Source: Deltaproteobacteria bacterium
GTDB taxonomy: Bacteria; Myxococcota; UBA727; VGSZ01
Direction of reading: 5' to 3'
DNA: 64,000 nucleotides
NCBI GenBank assembly: GCA_016177705.1
Contig: JACOUT010000008.1
Span: 1 to 64,000 of the forward strand
A program made the position numbers and the translations under genes. The notes beneath the pieces are model-generated. The model did no database searches. It saw nothing but the letters and a program-made list of their open reading frames with translations, and was not told where the DNA came from. Below, piece after piece: positions 23,627 to 32,522 of this stretch (positions within the stretch are counted from its first letter, which is position 1; each line of letters starts with the position of its first letter).

Positions 23627-24283
23627 ATGGACGTGCTGACGGCACTTCGGACGCGGCGCAGCATCCGCGCCTTCAAGCCAGACCCGGTGGACGAGGCGCT
23701 GCTGCGTCGAGTGCTTGACGGCGCGCGCGAGGCGCCCTCCTGGTCGAACACGCAGCCCTACCTGGTCGCGCTCGCCACCGGCGCGAAGCTCGAGGCCGTA
23801 CGCACCGAGTTCCTCGCGGCCCTCGACGCCGGTCCGCCCGTGCCGGCGTTCGGCACCCCCACCGACTACCCCCCGCCGCTCAAGGAGCGCCGCCAGGCGA
23901 CCGGTTATGGCCTCTACGGCGCGCTCGGCATCGACAAGCGCGATCTCGAGGGGAGGGCCAAGCACTTCCGCCGGAACTACGGCTTCTTCGAGGCGCCGGC
24001 GGTGATGTTCCTCTATGTGCACGAGGCGCTCGGCGCCTGGGCCGTGCTCGACTGCGGGCTGTTCCTGCAGTCCATCCTGTTACAGGCGACCGCGCTCGGC
24101 CTCGGCAGCTGCGCGCAGGCGACCGCGGGCGCGTTCCCCGAGGTGGTGGCGCGTTACTTCGCAGTGCCCGAGCGCTACCGCCTCTTGTGCGGCGTCTCGC
24201 TCGGCTACGCCGCCGACGCGCCCGCCAACGCCTACCGGCCGACCCACGCCACCGTCGACGAGCTGCTCATCGCTGGCCGCTAA
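23627..24283 (+). CDS. Nitroreductase-family FMN oxidoreductase
   Basis: The 218-residue protein starts at an ATG after CGGAGG. The N-terminus [16 protein letters not shown] carries the FMN-phosphate Arg pattern of the nitroreductase family, followed by [12 protein letters not shown]. The C-terminal half has [19 protein letters not shown] and a closing GVSLGYA, also typical. These enzymes use FMN and NAD(P)H to reduce nitro compounds, quinones or other acceptors. The true substrate cannot be read from sequence. It is divergently transcribed from folD and alone on its strand. Confidence 0.88.
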   Translation: MDVLTALRTRRSIRAFKPDPVDEALLRRVLDGAREAPSWSNTQPYLVALATGAKLEAVRTEFLAALDAGPPVPAFGTPTDYPPPLKERRQATGYGLYGALGIDKRDLEGRAKHFRRNYGFFEAPAVMFLYVHEALGAWAVLDCGLFLQSILLQATALGLGSCAQATAGAFPEVVARYFAVPERYRLLCGVSLGYAADAPANAYRPTHATVDELLIAGR

Positions 24284-24289
24284 GACCCC

Positions 24290-25642
24290 TCACGTGCCCG
24301 CAGTGACGTCGACGCCGTCGACCAAGACCCACGGGCACGCCGTCGCCATCACCTGGTGTCGTTGCTTGCCGCAGGCGAGCACGTGCCGCAGGCCGTCGAA
24401 CACGTTGCCCGCGATCAAGGTCTCCTTGACCGGCGCGGTGCGCTTGCCCTTCTCGACCAGGAAGCTTCCCTTGGCCACGCCGGAGAAGTCGCCCGACACG
24501 CCGTCGACGTTGCCCGAGAAGCGCCCGACCCACAGGCCGTCGCCAAGCTCCCGCAACAGCTCCTCGTCGCTGGCAGCGCCAGCGCCCACCTCGACGTTGG
24601 TGGTGCCGATCGAAGGCAGGTTGCGCGCCGAACCGAGCGCATGCCCCGTCGGCCGCGTCTTGGCGCGCCGCGCCGCCTTGCCGTCGTAAAGGAAGGCGTG
24701 CAGCACGCCGTCGCCGAGCACCACGGTGCGCCGGTGTGGCAGGCCCTCGCGATCGAAGGCGCCCGACGCGAGGCCGCCGTGCTTGGCGCCGTCGTCGACC
24801 ACCAGGAATCCCGGCGCGGCCACGCGCTGGCCGAGCTTGTCCTTGAGCCGGCTCTTGCCTTTGAGCACCACGTCGCCGTCGATGGCCTCGAACAGCGTGT
24901 CGAGGAAGATCTCGCAGAAGGCGTCGGCCGAGAACAGCACCTTGCCCTGGTAGCTCTTGCCCGCTCTCGGATCGAGCAACGACACCACCGTCTCGCCGAA
25001 GCGCTTGGCGCCGGCGGCGGTGCGTGCGTCCTTGATGGTGCGCGCCCCCGCGCTGTAGGCGTCGAAGCTACCCACCTCGTCACCGTCGACCGCCATGCCG
25101 AACAGCGCCCACGACGCGGCGGTCTCGCTCGCCGCCGCGCGCACGCCCGCGGTCGACACCACCGCCGAGTGCGCCAGCGTGGACGAAAAGGACGCGTTGT
25201 CGACGCTGACGCGCCGGTCCACCTTGCGCGCGGCCTCGAACAGCTCGGCGGTGCGCTTGACCACATCGCCCGGCGGCAGCACGGCGAGCGCGTCGTCCCA
25301 CAGACCCTTCACCACCTTGCCGGGCAGGGGGTCGACCAGGCCGTTGGCCGGATCGCCCGGCGATGCCTTGGCGATGGCGACCGCGTCCTCGATCGCCTGA
25401 TCGAGCGCCTCGTCGTCGAAGCGGTTGACGTAGGAGAAACCGAGCCGGTCGCCCACCAGCACGCGCAGGCCGATGGCCTCGTGCTCGGCCGACGACGCGC
25501 CCTTCAGCTCGTTTTGCTCCACGCTCGCGCTCGTCTGCTTGACGTACTCGGCGTAGGCCTCGGCAGCGGTGGCGCCGGCCTCGCGCGCGCGCGCCAGCAC
25601 CTCGTCACACAGGTCGAGCAGGTGTTGCCCCGCGCTCGTCAT
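24290..25642 (-). CDS. pmbA: PmbA/TldE subunit of the TldD-TldE metalloprotease
   Basis: This 450-residue protein starts at an ATG inside the last codons of tldD (ATGA overlap at 25639-25642). It has the TldD/PmbA fold but, as usual for TldE, no HExxxH zinc motif. Typical segments are SVEQNELKGASS near the N-terminus and a C-terminal SGDFSGVAKGSFLVE. TldD and TldE form a heterodimer whose TldD subunit unfolds and cleaves small peptides, known from peptide-natural-product maturation and CcdA degradation. No peptide-antibiotic cluster is visible nearby. Confidence 0.92.
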   Translation of the reverse strand: MTSAGQHLLDLCDEVLARAREAGATAAEAYAEYVKQTSASVEQNELKGASSAEHEAIGLRVLVGDRLGFSYVNRFDDEALDQAIEDAVAIAKASPGDPANGLVDPLPGKVVKGLWDDALAVLPPGDVVKRTAELFEAARKVDRRVSVDNASFSSTLAHSAVVSTAGVRAAASETAASWALFGMAVDGDEVGSFDAYSAGARTIKDARTAAGAKRFGETVVSLLDPRAGKSYQGKVLFSADAFCEIFLDTLFEAIDGDVVLKGKSRLKDKLGQRVAAPGFLVVDDGAKHGGLASGAFDREGLPHRRTVVLGDGVLHAFLYDGKAARRAKTRPTGHALGSARNLPSIGTTNVEVGAGAASDEELLRELGDGLWVGRFSGNVDGVSGDFSGVAKGSFLVEKGKRTAPVKETLIAGNVFDGLRHVLACGKQRHQVMATACPWVLVDGVDVTAGT

Positions 25643-27030
25643 GGCTGCTCCTTGCCGGCGAGCGTGACCATGCAGCGCAAGTGCGGCCCGCCCGCATCGA
25701 CCTTGGCCGGCTGCCCCTTGCCGCAGTAGCCGCTGCCGAGCTCCCAGGCGAACTGATCGCCGACCATGTCGACACTCTTGAGCACGTCGAAGGCGTTGCC
25801 GGTGATGGTGGTGCCGCGGTGCAGCGGCCCGAGCATGCCGTGCTTGATCGGGTAGACCTCGCCGACCACGAACATGAACTCGGCGTTCGCGTCCGCCTGG
25901 CCGTTCTTGGCGCCGACCAGCAGCAAGCCGTCGGCGGTGTCGGCCACCATGCGCGACAACGGCGTGGTGCCGGGCTCGACGTAGGTGTTCCTCATGCGGA
26001 TGAGCGGCTCGTTGTCGAACTCGAAGGCGCGCGCGTTGCCGGTCGGCTCGACGCCGAAGCGCTCGGCGCTCTCGCGGTTGTGCAGGTAGCTTCTGAGCAC
26101 GCCGTCCTTGATGATCTCGACCCGCTGCGCGGGCACCCCCTCGTCGTCGACCAGCACCACGCCGCCAGCACCAGCCTCGTGCTCGGAGGCGCCCGAGTCG
26201 CACAAGGTCACGAGCTCGCTCGCAACGCGCTCACCGATCTTGCCCGCGGCGGCCGAGCCCGACAGCACGAAGTCGGCCTCGACGGTGTGGCCGATGGCCT
26301 CGTGGACCAGCAGGCCGACCACGTCGGGCGCCAGGATGACGCGCTTCTTGCCGCCCTCGACGTAGCCGGCGCGCAACAGGTCGGTTGCCACCTTGACCGC
26401 CTTCTCGACCATCTCGTCGGCGCTCCTGCGCGCGAACAGATCGCCGAAGCCGCCGGTCTTGCCTTCGGCGACGGTGCAGCTCTGCAGCTCGCCCTCCATG
26501 GCGGCGACGGCGCTGACGCGCAGCTCGGGCTTGGTGTCGGCGATACGCACGCGCGCGCCGTCGCTGGTTACGATCAGCTTCTCGTCGATCAGCTCGCTGT
26601 AGCGCACCGACGACGACGTGATGCGGCTGCCGCCGCGCTTCACCTTCGCGTCGGTGGCGAGCACCAGCTCGATCTTCTCCGACAAGCTCTTGTCGGCGAG
26701 CGGCAGGCGCGTCGGCGATCGGTAGGTCTTGTTCTCCCAGGAGAGCCTCGGCAGGCGCGGCTGCTTGCTCGTGCGCCGCTTGGCGGCGGCGAGCGCCGCC
26801 TCACGCGCGGCGCCAACGGCGGCGGCGAGCGCCTCGGGCGTCAGCACGCTGGTCGACGCGAACCCCCAAGCGCCGTTCACCAAGGTGCGCACGCCCACGC
26901 CAGCGTGCCGCATGCTGCGCGCGCCCTCGAGCTTGCCGTCCTCGACGAGGATGGAGCGGCTGATGCGATCGTGGAAACGCAGCTCCAGCCAGTCGCCGTG
27001 CGCCAGCGCGCCCTCAAGAAGCTCCAGCAT
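25639..27030 (-). CDS. tldD: TldD metalloprotease subunit
   Basis: This 463-residue protein carries the zinc motif HEAIGH at 243-248 (HExxxH) followed by TVEADFV, and the C-terminal GSGYCGKGQ segment that supplies a further ligand region. It is the catalytic half of the TldD-TldE protease. The stop overlaps the pmbA start by four bases, so the two subunits are translationally coupled and made in equal amounts. It sits 65 bases downstream of yqgE on the same strand. Confidence 0.95.
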   Translation of the reverse strand: MLELLEGALAHGDWLELRFHDRISRSILVEDGKLEGARSMRHAGVGVRTLVNGAWGFASTSVLTPEALAAAVGAAREAALAAAKRRTSKQPRLPRLSWENKTYRSPTRLPLADKSLSEKIELVLATDAKVKRGGSRITSSSVRYSELIDEKLIVTSDGARVRIADTKPELRVSAVAAMEGELQSCTVAEGKTGGFGDLFARRSADEMVEKAVKVATDLLRAGYVEGGKKRVILAPDVVGLLVHEAIGHTVEADFVLSGSAAAGKIGERVASELVTLCDSGASEHEAGAGGVVLVDDEGVPAQRVEIIKDGVLRSYLHNRESAERFGVEPTGNARAFEFDNEPLIRMRNTYVEPGTTPLSRMVADTADGLLLVGAKNGQADANAEFMFVVGEVYPIKHGMLGPLHRGTTITGNAFDVLKSVDMVGDQFAWELGSGYCGKGQPAKVDAGGPHLRCMVTLAGKEQP

Positions 27031-27095
27031 GCGTCCTCCGGTGGGACGCTGTAGCGGATAATGACCTCGCCGTCAGGTGCGAGATGGCGGCGAGC

Positions 27096-27659
27096 TCAGG
27101 CCTGCGCTCCGCCCGGCACGATCATGAACGCCGCAGGAGCCACGCCGAGGCGCCGGTAGGCCTCGTCCCAGCGCTGGTCCATGGGCACCTCGAAGAGCAG
27201 CTCGGAGTCGAAGGGCGCGTGCAGCCAGGCGCCGCGCTCGAGCTCCTCTTCGAGCTGCTTTGGCCCCCAACCGGCGTAGCCGAGCATCAGCTCGAAGCGC
27301 CCGGGCAGGTTGCCCTTGGCGCCCGCCTCCAGGATCTCGCGCGACGGCGAGATGGAGATGCTGGGGCTGATGTCGATGCCGGGGCCGAGCGGCCGACCGT
27401 CGTCGTGCTCATAGAGCACGAAGCCGGACGCGCCCGACACCGGGCCGCCGATCAGCACCGCGCGATCCTCGACGCCGGCGCCGATCTCGAGGTCGGCGAG
27501 CAGCTTGAGCAGGCGCAGGTCGCTCGAACGGTTGACCACGAAGCCCATCGAGCCGCCGTCGCCATGGACCGCCAGCAACACGAGGCTGCGGTCGAAATTC
27601 GGGTCCGTCAGCGGCGGCGGCGCGAGCAGGAAGCCCGGGGCGAGCTGGTCCGTGGCCAT
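27096..27659 (-). CDS. YqgE/AlgH family protein
   Basis: The 187-residue protein shows the family pattern APGFLLAPPPLTDPNFDRSL near the start, MGFVVNRSS, IGGPVSGASGFVLY and MLGYAGWGPKQLEEELERG. YqgE/AlgH (DUF179) proteins are widespread in Gram-negative bacteria and often lie near yqgF. Their biochemical role is unsettled. Here it follows the RlmI-like gene by 9 bases, so the two are probably co-transcribed. Confidence 0.93.
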   Translation of the reverse strand: MATDQLAPGFLLAPPPLTDPNFDRSLVLLAVHGDGGSMGFVVNRSSDLRLLKLLADLEIGAGVEDRAVLIGGPVSGASGFVLYEHDDGRPLGPGIDISPSISISPSREILEAGAKGNLPGRFELMLGYAGWGPKQLEEELERGAWLHAPFDSELLFEVPMDQRWDEAYRRLGVAPAAFMIVPGGAQA

Positions 27660-27668
27660 CTGGTGATC

Positions 27669-28805
27669 CTAAGCGGTAGCAAGCACGCGCGCCACGAGCA
27701 GGGTGGGAGGCGGTCGCACCCCGGCCAGCGTCGGATGATCGGGGCCGGCGCCGAGGCGCGCCAGGATCTGCAGGCGCTTCCTGCTCCTGGCCGCGGCCTC
27801 CTGCAACGCGGAGGCGAAGCTCACCTCGTCGAGCGCCGCCGACGTCGGCTGCGCCGCCAGGATGCCGCCCTCGTCGAGCAGCTTGAGGCACAGGGCGCCG
27901 TGCTCGGTGGCCCGCGCCACCGCGGCGTCGTCGTCGGCCTCGGTCGCCGGCGGGTGGAACACCACCACGTCGAAGCGCGCATGCTCGTCCGACTCCGCGC
28001 GCAGCCAGGTGAGCGGGTCGGCCGGCACGCGCAAAAAGCGCGCCTCGATCTGGTTGTGGCGCGCGTCGTCTTCGATGTTGGCAGACAACAGCGCCGGCAC
28101 GTCGACCACGGTGATCTCTCTCGCGCCGCCGTCGGCGAGCTGCAGCCCATAGCCACAAAAGCCGGCATACAGGTCGAGGCAGCGGCCGCGCGCCCAACGC
28201 CTGAGCGTGCGCTGCGCCTCGAGCTCGCCGGTGACGCGCCGTGTGACGTGCGCCGCCAGGTCGATCGACAGCTCGAGGCGCCCGTGCAGGAAGCGCACGC
28301 GCGACGCCGCGCCCTGCAACAACGTCACTTGGTCCTTCATGGCGAGCGCGACCACGCTCGCGTCGACGCGCTTGACGAGAGGCGCCAACAGCACGTCCAC
28401 CACCGGGCGCATGGCGGCGGCGTCGACCTGCACCAACAGGCCGTTGCCGAAGCGGTCGACCACCAGGCCCGGCAGGCCGTCGGCTTCACCGGCGCACAGG
28501 CGTCCCGCGTCCGCGCCCGCCAGGTCGATGTCGCGCCGCGCCACCGCGCGCTCGAGCCTGGTCTGCATCAGCCCGACCGGATCGCGCGTGCGCGCCGACG
28601 ACAACAGCCGCACCGGCGCCGGCCCGTCCGGGTCCCACAGCGCCGTGCCCATCGGCAGCGACGTCTCGTCGACCAGGTCGACGAACGGGCCGCCGTCGCC
28701 GTCGTACTCGACGATGTCGTCCTTGGAGAGCCACGGCCAGCCGTGGCGCGCGCGCCGCAGCCCCTTCCTGGTGACGATGGCCGTCCCGGTAACCTCGATG
28801 GTCAA
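27669..28805 (-). CDS. RlmI-like (PUA + SAM methyltransferase) protein with altered active site
   Basis: This 378-residue protein starts with TTG after AAAGGA. It has the layout of 23S rRNA m5C methyltransferases: an N-terminal PUA-like part, GEADGLPGLVVDRFG near 117, a SAM-binding LDLYAGFCGYGLQLA and a C-terminal ADHP. In active members the acidic site reads DPPxF and a nucleophilic Cys follows in FSCS. Here the corresponding stretches read VVFHPPATEADDD and LAAQPTSAALDE, so both the Asp and the Cys appear to be lost. RNA binding may remain. m5C transfer by the known mechanism seems unlikely. It is the first gene of a minus-strand run with yqgE, tldD and pmbA. Confidence 0.8.
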   Translation of the reverse strand: MTIEVTGTAIVTRKGLRRARHGWPWLSKDDIVEYDGDGGPFVDLVDETSLPMGTALWDPDGPAPVRLLSSARTRDPVGLMQTRLERAVARRDIDLAGADAGRLCAGEADGLPGLVVDRFGNGLLVQVDAAAMRPVVDVLLAPLVKRVDASVVALAMKDQVTLLQGAASRVRFLHGRLELSIDLAAHVTRRVTGELEAQRTLRRWARGRCLDLYAGFCGYGLQLADGGAREITVVDVPALLSANIEDDARHNQIEARFLRVPADPLTWLRAESDEHARFDVVVFHPPATEADDDAAVARATEHGALCLKLLDEGGILAAQPTSAALDEVSFASALQEAAARSRKRLQILARLGAGPDHPTLAGVRPPPTLLVARVLATA

Positions 28806-29059
28806 GCGCGGCGTCCTTTCGCTCTGCTGCCGTGGTCACTCGCTGCCGTGGCGAGGCAGCATACGTCTTGTCGGGGGTCGTGATAACCAGTCTCGTGCTC
28901 ACCGGCGGAGGTCATGAGCGGATGATCGCGATGGGGCGTCTCGACGAGGTCGAGGAGCACCGGAGGGCCATGCCTCGTGGCATGGACCGAGGATGCGACG
29001 AAGAGATCGTCGAGAGGACCGAGCGAGCACCGCTCAGGACCTCCGCCGGGGAGCACTAG
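28806..29059. other. 254-bp divergent intergenic region
   Basis: This lies between the RlmI-like gene and a methyltransferase gene on the opposite strand. I see no RNA gene or clear hairpin. GGGGAG at 29049-29054 is the ribosome site of the downstream gene. Confidence 0.5.
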
Positions 29060-29875
29060 GTGCTGCTGCGCACCCTGCGCGACCATTGGGCGGAAGCCGC
29101 GCCGCGACTGTACGGTGCGTCCGCCGAGCTGTTGCTCGACGCGCTGCCGCCGCTGCAACCGCACTCGCGGTTCCTCGAGGTGTGCGCCGGGCCCGGCATG
29201 CTCTCGCGCGCGCTCGCCGATCGCATCGCCGGCCTCGGCCGCTTGATCGCGATCGAGGAAGACCCCGGGCTCGCACGCCACCTGCCGAGCGTGCGCGGCC
29301 GCTCCGCGCGCGTCGTCGCCGCCGCCGATCGACTGCCGTTCGCGCCCGGCTCCTTCGACGTCGCGCTCGGCAACCTGGCGGTCGGCGACCCTGCCAACGA
29401 CGGCGCGCGCCTGACTGAGCTGCGCCGCGCGCTGCGTCCGGGCGGCTGGCTGTTGCTGACGGTGTTCCTCAAGGGCTCCTTCGACGAGCTGCTCGACGTG
29501 CTCACCGAGGCGTGCGAGGCCGAGGCGTTGCCCGACGCGCGCCAGGCGCTGCTCGACGTGCGGCAGGGTCTGCCCGAGATCGACGAGGTCAAGGAGACGC
29601 TGGCCGTCGCGGGCATGCCGGTGGTCCATGTGGGTGTCGAGGAGCGCGCGCTCTTCTTCCCCGGCGGCGCCGCCGCCTTCGCCGACCCCTTGGTGCGCGA
29701 GCTGTTGGTGCCCTCATGGCTGGTCGACCTCGAGCTGCCCGAGCACGCCTGGGAGGCGGCGGGCAAGGCCGCCGACACCTACCTGCCGGGCCCGCGCTTC
29801 GCCGTGAGGCTGCGCACGGCCATTTGCACGAGCCGCGCCGAGCGGCGTCGGGACGCGCCCGCGCCGGCGCCGTAA
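29060..29875 (+). CDS. Class I SAM-dependent methyltransferase
   Basis: The 271-residue protein starts with GTG after GGGGAG. The SAM-binding motif I is FLEVCAGPGMLSRALADRI, followed by IAIEEDP (motif II acidic residue), DRLPFAPGSFDVALGNLAV and RRALRPGGWLLLTVF, the usual type-11 methyltransferase order. The substrate is unknown. The C-terminal third shows no recognised substrate domain. It stands alone on its strand, and the next gene begins about 105 bases downstream. Confidence 0.82.
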   Translation: MLLRTLRDHWAEAAPRLYGASAELLLDALPPLQPHSRFLEVCAGPGMLSRALADRIAGLGRLIAIEEDPGLARHLPSVRGRSARVVAAADRLPFAPGSFDVALGNLAVGDPANDGARLTELRRALRPGGWLLLTVFLKGSFDELLDVLTEACEAEALPDARQALLDVRQGLPEIDEVKETLAVAGMPVVHVGVEERALFFPGGAAAFADPLVRELLVPSWLVDLELPEHAWEAAGKAADTYLPGPRFAVRLRTAICTSRAERRRDAPAPAP

Positions 29876-29980
29876 CCTCCCGTTCGGAAACCGGATCGAG
29901 GCGCCGATCGTTGGTAGTCTTGCCGGGGACGCCCGCGTGCGCACGATACCGAGGAGGCGCGCCGTCGCGCTGGAGGTTGC

Positions 29981-30580
29981 ATGTCGATCATCAAGGACAT
30001 CGTGATGTCGGCGAGCGTGGCCGTGGGCAACGTGGCCAGCCGCGAGCGCGACCGCGAGCTCGAGACCACGCACGACGACGGCCGCCCCAAGGCGCTCGGC
30101 GAGCGCGCTCGCCAGCGCGTGCAGGCGATGGTGGGCGAGGGCACCGCCAAGGTCGTGGTGTCGCAGACCGCGCATCTCGGCGCCAAGGAGCTGGCCAAGC
30201 GCGTCTCGGGCGAGACGCTCAAGAAGGTCTTCGGCGCGCTCGCCAAGCGCCCCACGGTTGCGGCGGGCGCGGCGCTGTTCGCGTTCGACACCGCGCGCGA
30301 CGGCTTTCGTCTGGCGCGTGGCTCCATCGACGGGCGCGAGTTCGCCGAGCGCATGGGCGGCAACGGCGTCGGTCTGGCGGGCGCTGCCGGCGGCGCCTGG
30401 GTCGGCTCGATGGTCGGCACGCTCGCCATGCCGGTGGTCGGCACGCTCATCGGCAGCGTGCTCGGCGGCGTGGTCGGCGGCATCGGCGGCGACACCTTCG
30501 GGCGTCGCCAGGTGCGCAAGTGGATGGGCGACGACGAGGAAGACTGGGACGATAACGACGAGGACGACGAGGAAGAGTGA
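29981..30580 (+). CDS. Glycine-zipper membrane protein with acidic tail
   Basis: This 199-residue protein starts at ATG after TGGAGG. No signal peptide is visible. Residues 1-100 are charged and helical. A glycine-rich region near 123-172 (GLAGAAGGAWVGSMVG and GTLIGSVLGGVVGGIGG) fits glycine-zipper membrane insertion. The C-terminus is nearly all Asp/Glu (DDEEDWDDNDEDDEEE). I do not recognise the family. Its stop overlaps the GTG start of the next lipoprotein gene, which suggests a common envelope context. Confidence 0.78.
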   Translation: MSIIKDIVMSASVAVGNVASRERDRELETTHDDGRPKALGERARQRVQAMVGEGTAKVVVSQTAHLGAKELAKRVSGETLKKVFGALAKRPTVAAGAALFAFDTARDGFRLARGSIDGREFAERMGGNGVGLAGAAGGAWVGSMVGTLAMPVVGTLIGSVLGGVVGGIGGDTFGRRQVRKWMGDDEEDWDDNDEDDEEE

Positions 30581-31014
30581 CGAACCGCCTCGCGCTCACC
30601 CTGCCGGCACTGTCTTTCGCGGCACTGTTGGCCGCGGCCCTATCGGGCTGCGGTGACGGCCACACGCCTCGCCTCTCTAATCTGCGACTCGACGGCCAGG
30701 CGCCCGACTCGCCGCTGGTGCTGCTCTTGTCGTTCGACTTCGTCGACGAGGACGGCGACCTGGCGGACGGCGTGCTCGACACCTTCCTGAACAGCTCGCC
30801 CACCAGCGCCGGGCCGCTGCCGCTCTTGCCCATCTTCATCGGCAGCGACGTCGAGCCCGGCGCCAGCCAGGGCCACCTCGAGTTCGTGCTCGAGCTGTCC
30901 TTCGCCGACCCGCCGCCGTCCTCGGGCAGCAGCTTCACCATGGGCACCAGGGCCACCGACGGCGGCGACAACACCAGCACCACCCAAGAGCTTCGCCTCA
31001 AGTTGGAGTATTGA
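30577..31014 (+). CDS. Small predicted lipoprotein
   Basis: This 145-residue protein starts with GTG overlapping the preceding stop (GTGA). A signal sequence ends in the lipobox LSGC with Cys25. The mature part (LRLDGQAPDSPLVLLLSFDF, later SFTMGTRATDGGDN) looks beta-rich with no known domain. The C-terminal LRLKLEY is typical of an outward-facing beta-fold. It lies between a glycine-zipper gene and a phasin-like hypothetical gene. The function is unknown. Confidence 0.75.
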   Translation: MTNRLALTLPALSFAALLAAALSGCGDGHTPRLSNLRLDGQAPDSPLVLLLSFDFVDEDGDLADGVLDTFLNSSPTSAGPLPLLPIFIGSDVEPGASQGHLEFVLELSFADPPPSSGSSFTMGTRATDGGDNTSTTQELRLKLEY

Positions 31015-31020
31015 GGGCGC

Positions 31021-31506
31021 ATGGTGAGCGACAAGCCGACCGACCCCGACCTGCCCGACCGCCACGAGGACGACGATCGCGACGAGCCGCCCCCCGAGCG
31101 CGGCGGCTTCGCCACCAAGGTGCTCGGCGACCTGGCCCGTCGGGCGCTCACCACCGGCATCGGCGCCGTGTTCCTCTCGGAAGAGTCGCTGCGCACGCAG
31201 CTCGCCGAGATGAAGCTGCCCAAAGAAGCGATGGCCTACGTCGTCTCCCAGGCGGACCGCACCAAGCGTGACATCGTCAACGCCATCGCCCGTGAGACGC
31301 GCGAGTTCCTGTCGCGCCTCGAGGTCGACAAGGTGCTGTCGCGCGCGCTGGTGGGCACGACGGTCGAGATCCAGACGCGCATCCGCATCCTGCCCAAGGA
31401 CGACGGCATCCAGCCGGTGGTCGAGGAGTCGACCACGCGCGTCGAGCTCGGCGACGAGCCCAAGAAGCGCAAGAAGAAGAAGCGCGACGACGACGCCGGC
31501 GAGTGA
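31021..31506 (+). CDS. Conserved hypothetical protein with basic C-terminus
   Basis: The 161-residue protein is highly charged at both ends. Residues 1-28 are acidic, and the end reads PKKRKKKKRDDDAGE. The middle (LGDLARRALTTGIGAVFLS, then DRTKRDIVNAIARETREFLS) forms amphipathic helices similar in style to the phasin-like proteins at 36355-37094. No catalytic motif is visible. It lies 7 bases after the preceding lipoprotein gene, so the three genes from 29981 probably form one transcript. The function is unknown. Confidence 0.72.
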   Translation: MVSDKPTDPDLPDRHEDDDRDEPPPERGGFATKVLGDLARRALTTGIGAVFLSEESLRTQLAEMKLPKEAMAYVVSQADRTKRDIVNAIARETREFLSRLEVDKVLSRALVGTTVEIQTRIRILPKDDGIQPVVEESTTRVELGDEPKKRKKKKRDDDAGE

Positions 31507-31509
31507 CCG

Positions 31510-32511
31510 CTACTCCGGCAGCGCCACCGACTCGTCGCGCAGCTTCTTGATGCGCGAGGTGACGGCCTGATCGGGGATCAGGTTCACGCGCACGCCCTGC
31601 ACCTGGAAGAACTCGCGCACGCTCTTCTCGTCGACGGAATCGAGCTTGCCGAGCGTGCGGTCGAAGCGCGACAGCACGCCGTCGAGCCGCTTGGCGGCGG
31701 TGCGCAGGTCGGCCATGGCGGTACGCATGTCGCCGGTGATGTGGTCGATGTTCTCGGCGGCCGGCCCCACGCGCGCCGCGGCGTCCTCGATCATCTTCGG
31801 GTCGACGCCCGCCAGGATCTCGTCGAGCCTGCTACTGGCGCTCTCGAGCTTGGTGGCGAGGCCAGGGCCGTGCTCGCGCGCCATGGCGATGACGGCGGCG
31901 ACGTCGCCGCCGCTGCCTTCCACCAGCTTGGAGGCGCCGCGCACCAACACGCGCACGTCGTTGAGCGTGGCCACCATCTGGTCCTCGAGGCGCTGGCCGC
32001 CCTCGCCCTCGAGCATGTTGTCGACGTGCGCGAGCGCGCTCTCGAGCGGCGGCGTGATGCGGTTGAGCCGGTCGACCAGCACCGCGACGTCGCGGATCAC
32101 CTGGTCGATCTCGACGGTGGGCACGTTGTCCGTCAGCACCGCGCCGGGGGCGAGCACGGGCGCGGGCTCGGCGCCCGGGTCGAGGTCGACGTACTTCTCG
32201 CCGAGCAGCGTGCGCTGGCGCAAGGCCGCCTTCGCGTCCGCGTAGAGCGGCACGTCGGGCGCGATGGCGATGGTGATGCGCGCGCGCCGGCCCTCGACGC
32301 GGATGTCGTCGACGATGCCGACCTTGACGCCGGCGACCGCCACTGCGTTGTCCTCGGTGAGGCCGAGCGCGCTGTCGAGCAACAGCACGTAGCGGTTGGC
32401 GTTTTGCGGCGCGGCGCCCCCGACCGCGAAGGTGAGCCACAGAAAGCCGGCGAGCGCAGCCACGACGAGCGCGCCCAGGGCGACCTCGGCCTTCCAGTTC
32501 CCCGGCTCCAT
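31510..32511 (-). CDS. mlaD: MlaD/MCE-domain lipid-transport protein
   Basis: The ATG gives MEPGNWKAEVALGALVVAAL and 333 residues. One N-terminal membrane helix (about 8-28) anchors a periplasmic MCE domain with LLDSALGLTEDNAVAVAGVKVGIVDDI and RQRTLLGEKYVDLDPG. A long helical region follows to the end, longer than in E. coli MlaD. MCE proteins form hexameric rings that carry lipids between membranes. It is the last gene of the operon with the MlaF-like ATPase and two MlaE-like permeases, and begins 12 bases after mlaF. Confidence 0.9.
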   Translation of the reverse strand: MEPGNWKAEVALGALVVAALAGFLWLTFAVGGAAPQNANRYVLLLDSALGLTEDNAVAVAGVKVGIVDDIRVEGRRARITIAIAPDVPLYADAKAALRQRTLLGEKYVDLDPGAEPAPVLAPGAVLTDNVPTVEIDQVIRDVAVLVDRLNRITPPLESALAHVDNMLEGEGGQRLEDQMVATLNDVRVLVRGASKLVEGSGGDVAAVIAMAREHGPGLATKLESASSRLDEILAGVDPKMIEDAAARVGPAAENIDHITGDMRTAMADLRTAAKRLDGVLSRFDRTLGKLDSVDEKSVREFFQVQGVRVNLIPDQAVTSRIKKLRDESVALPE

Positions 32512-32522
32512 CAGCTCGGACG

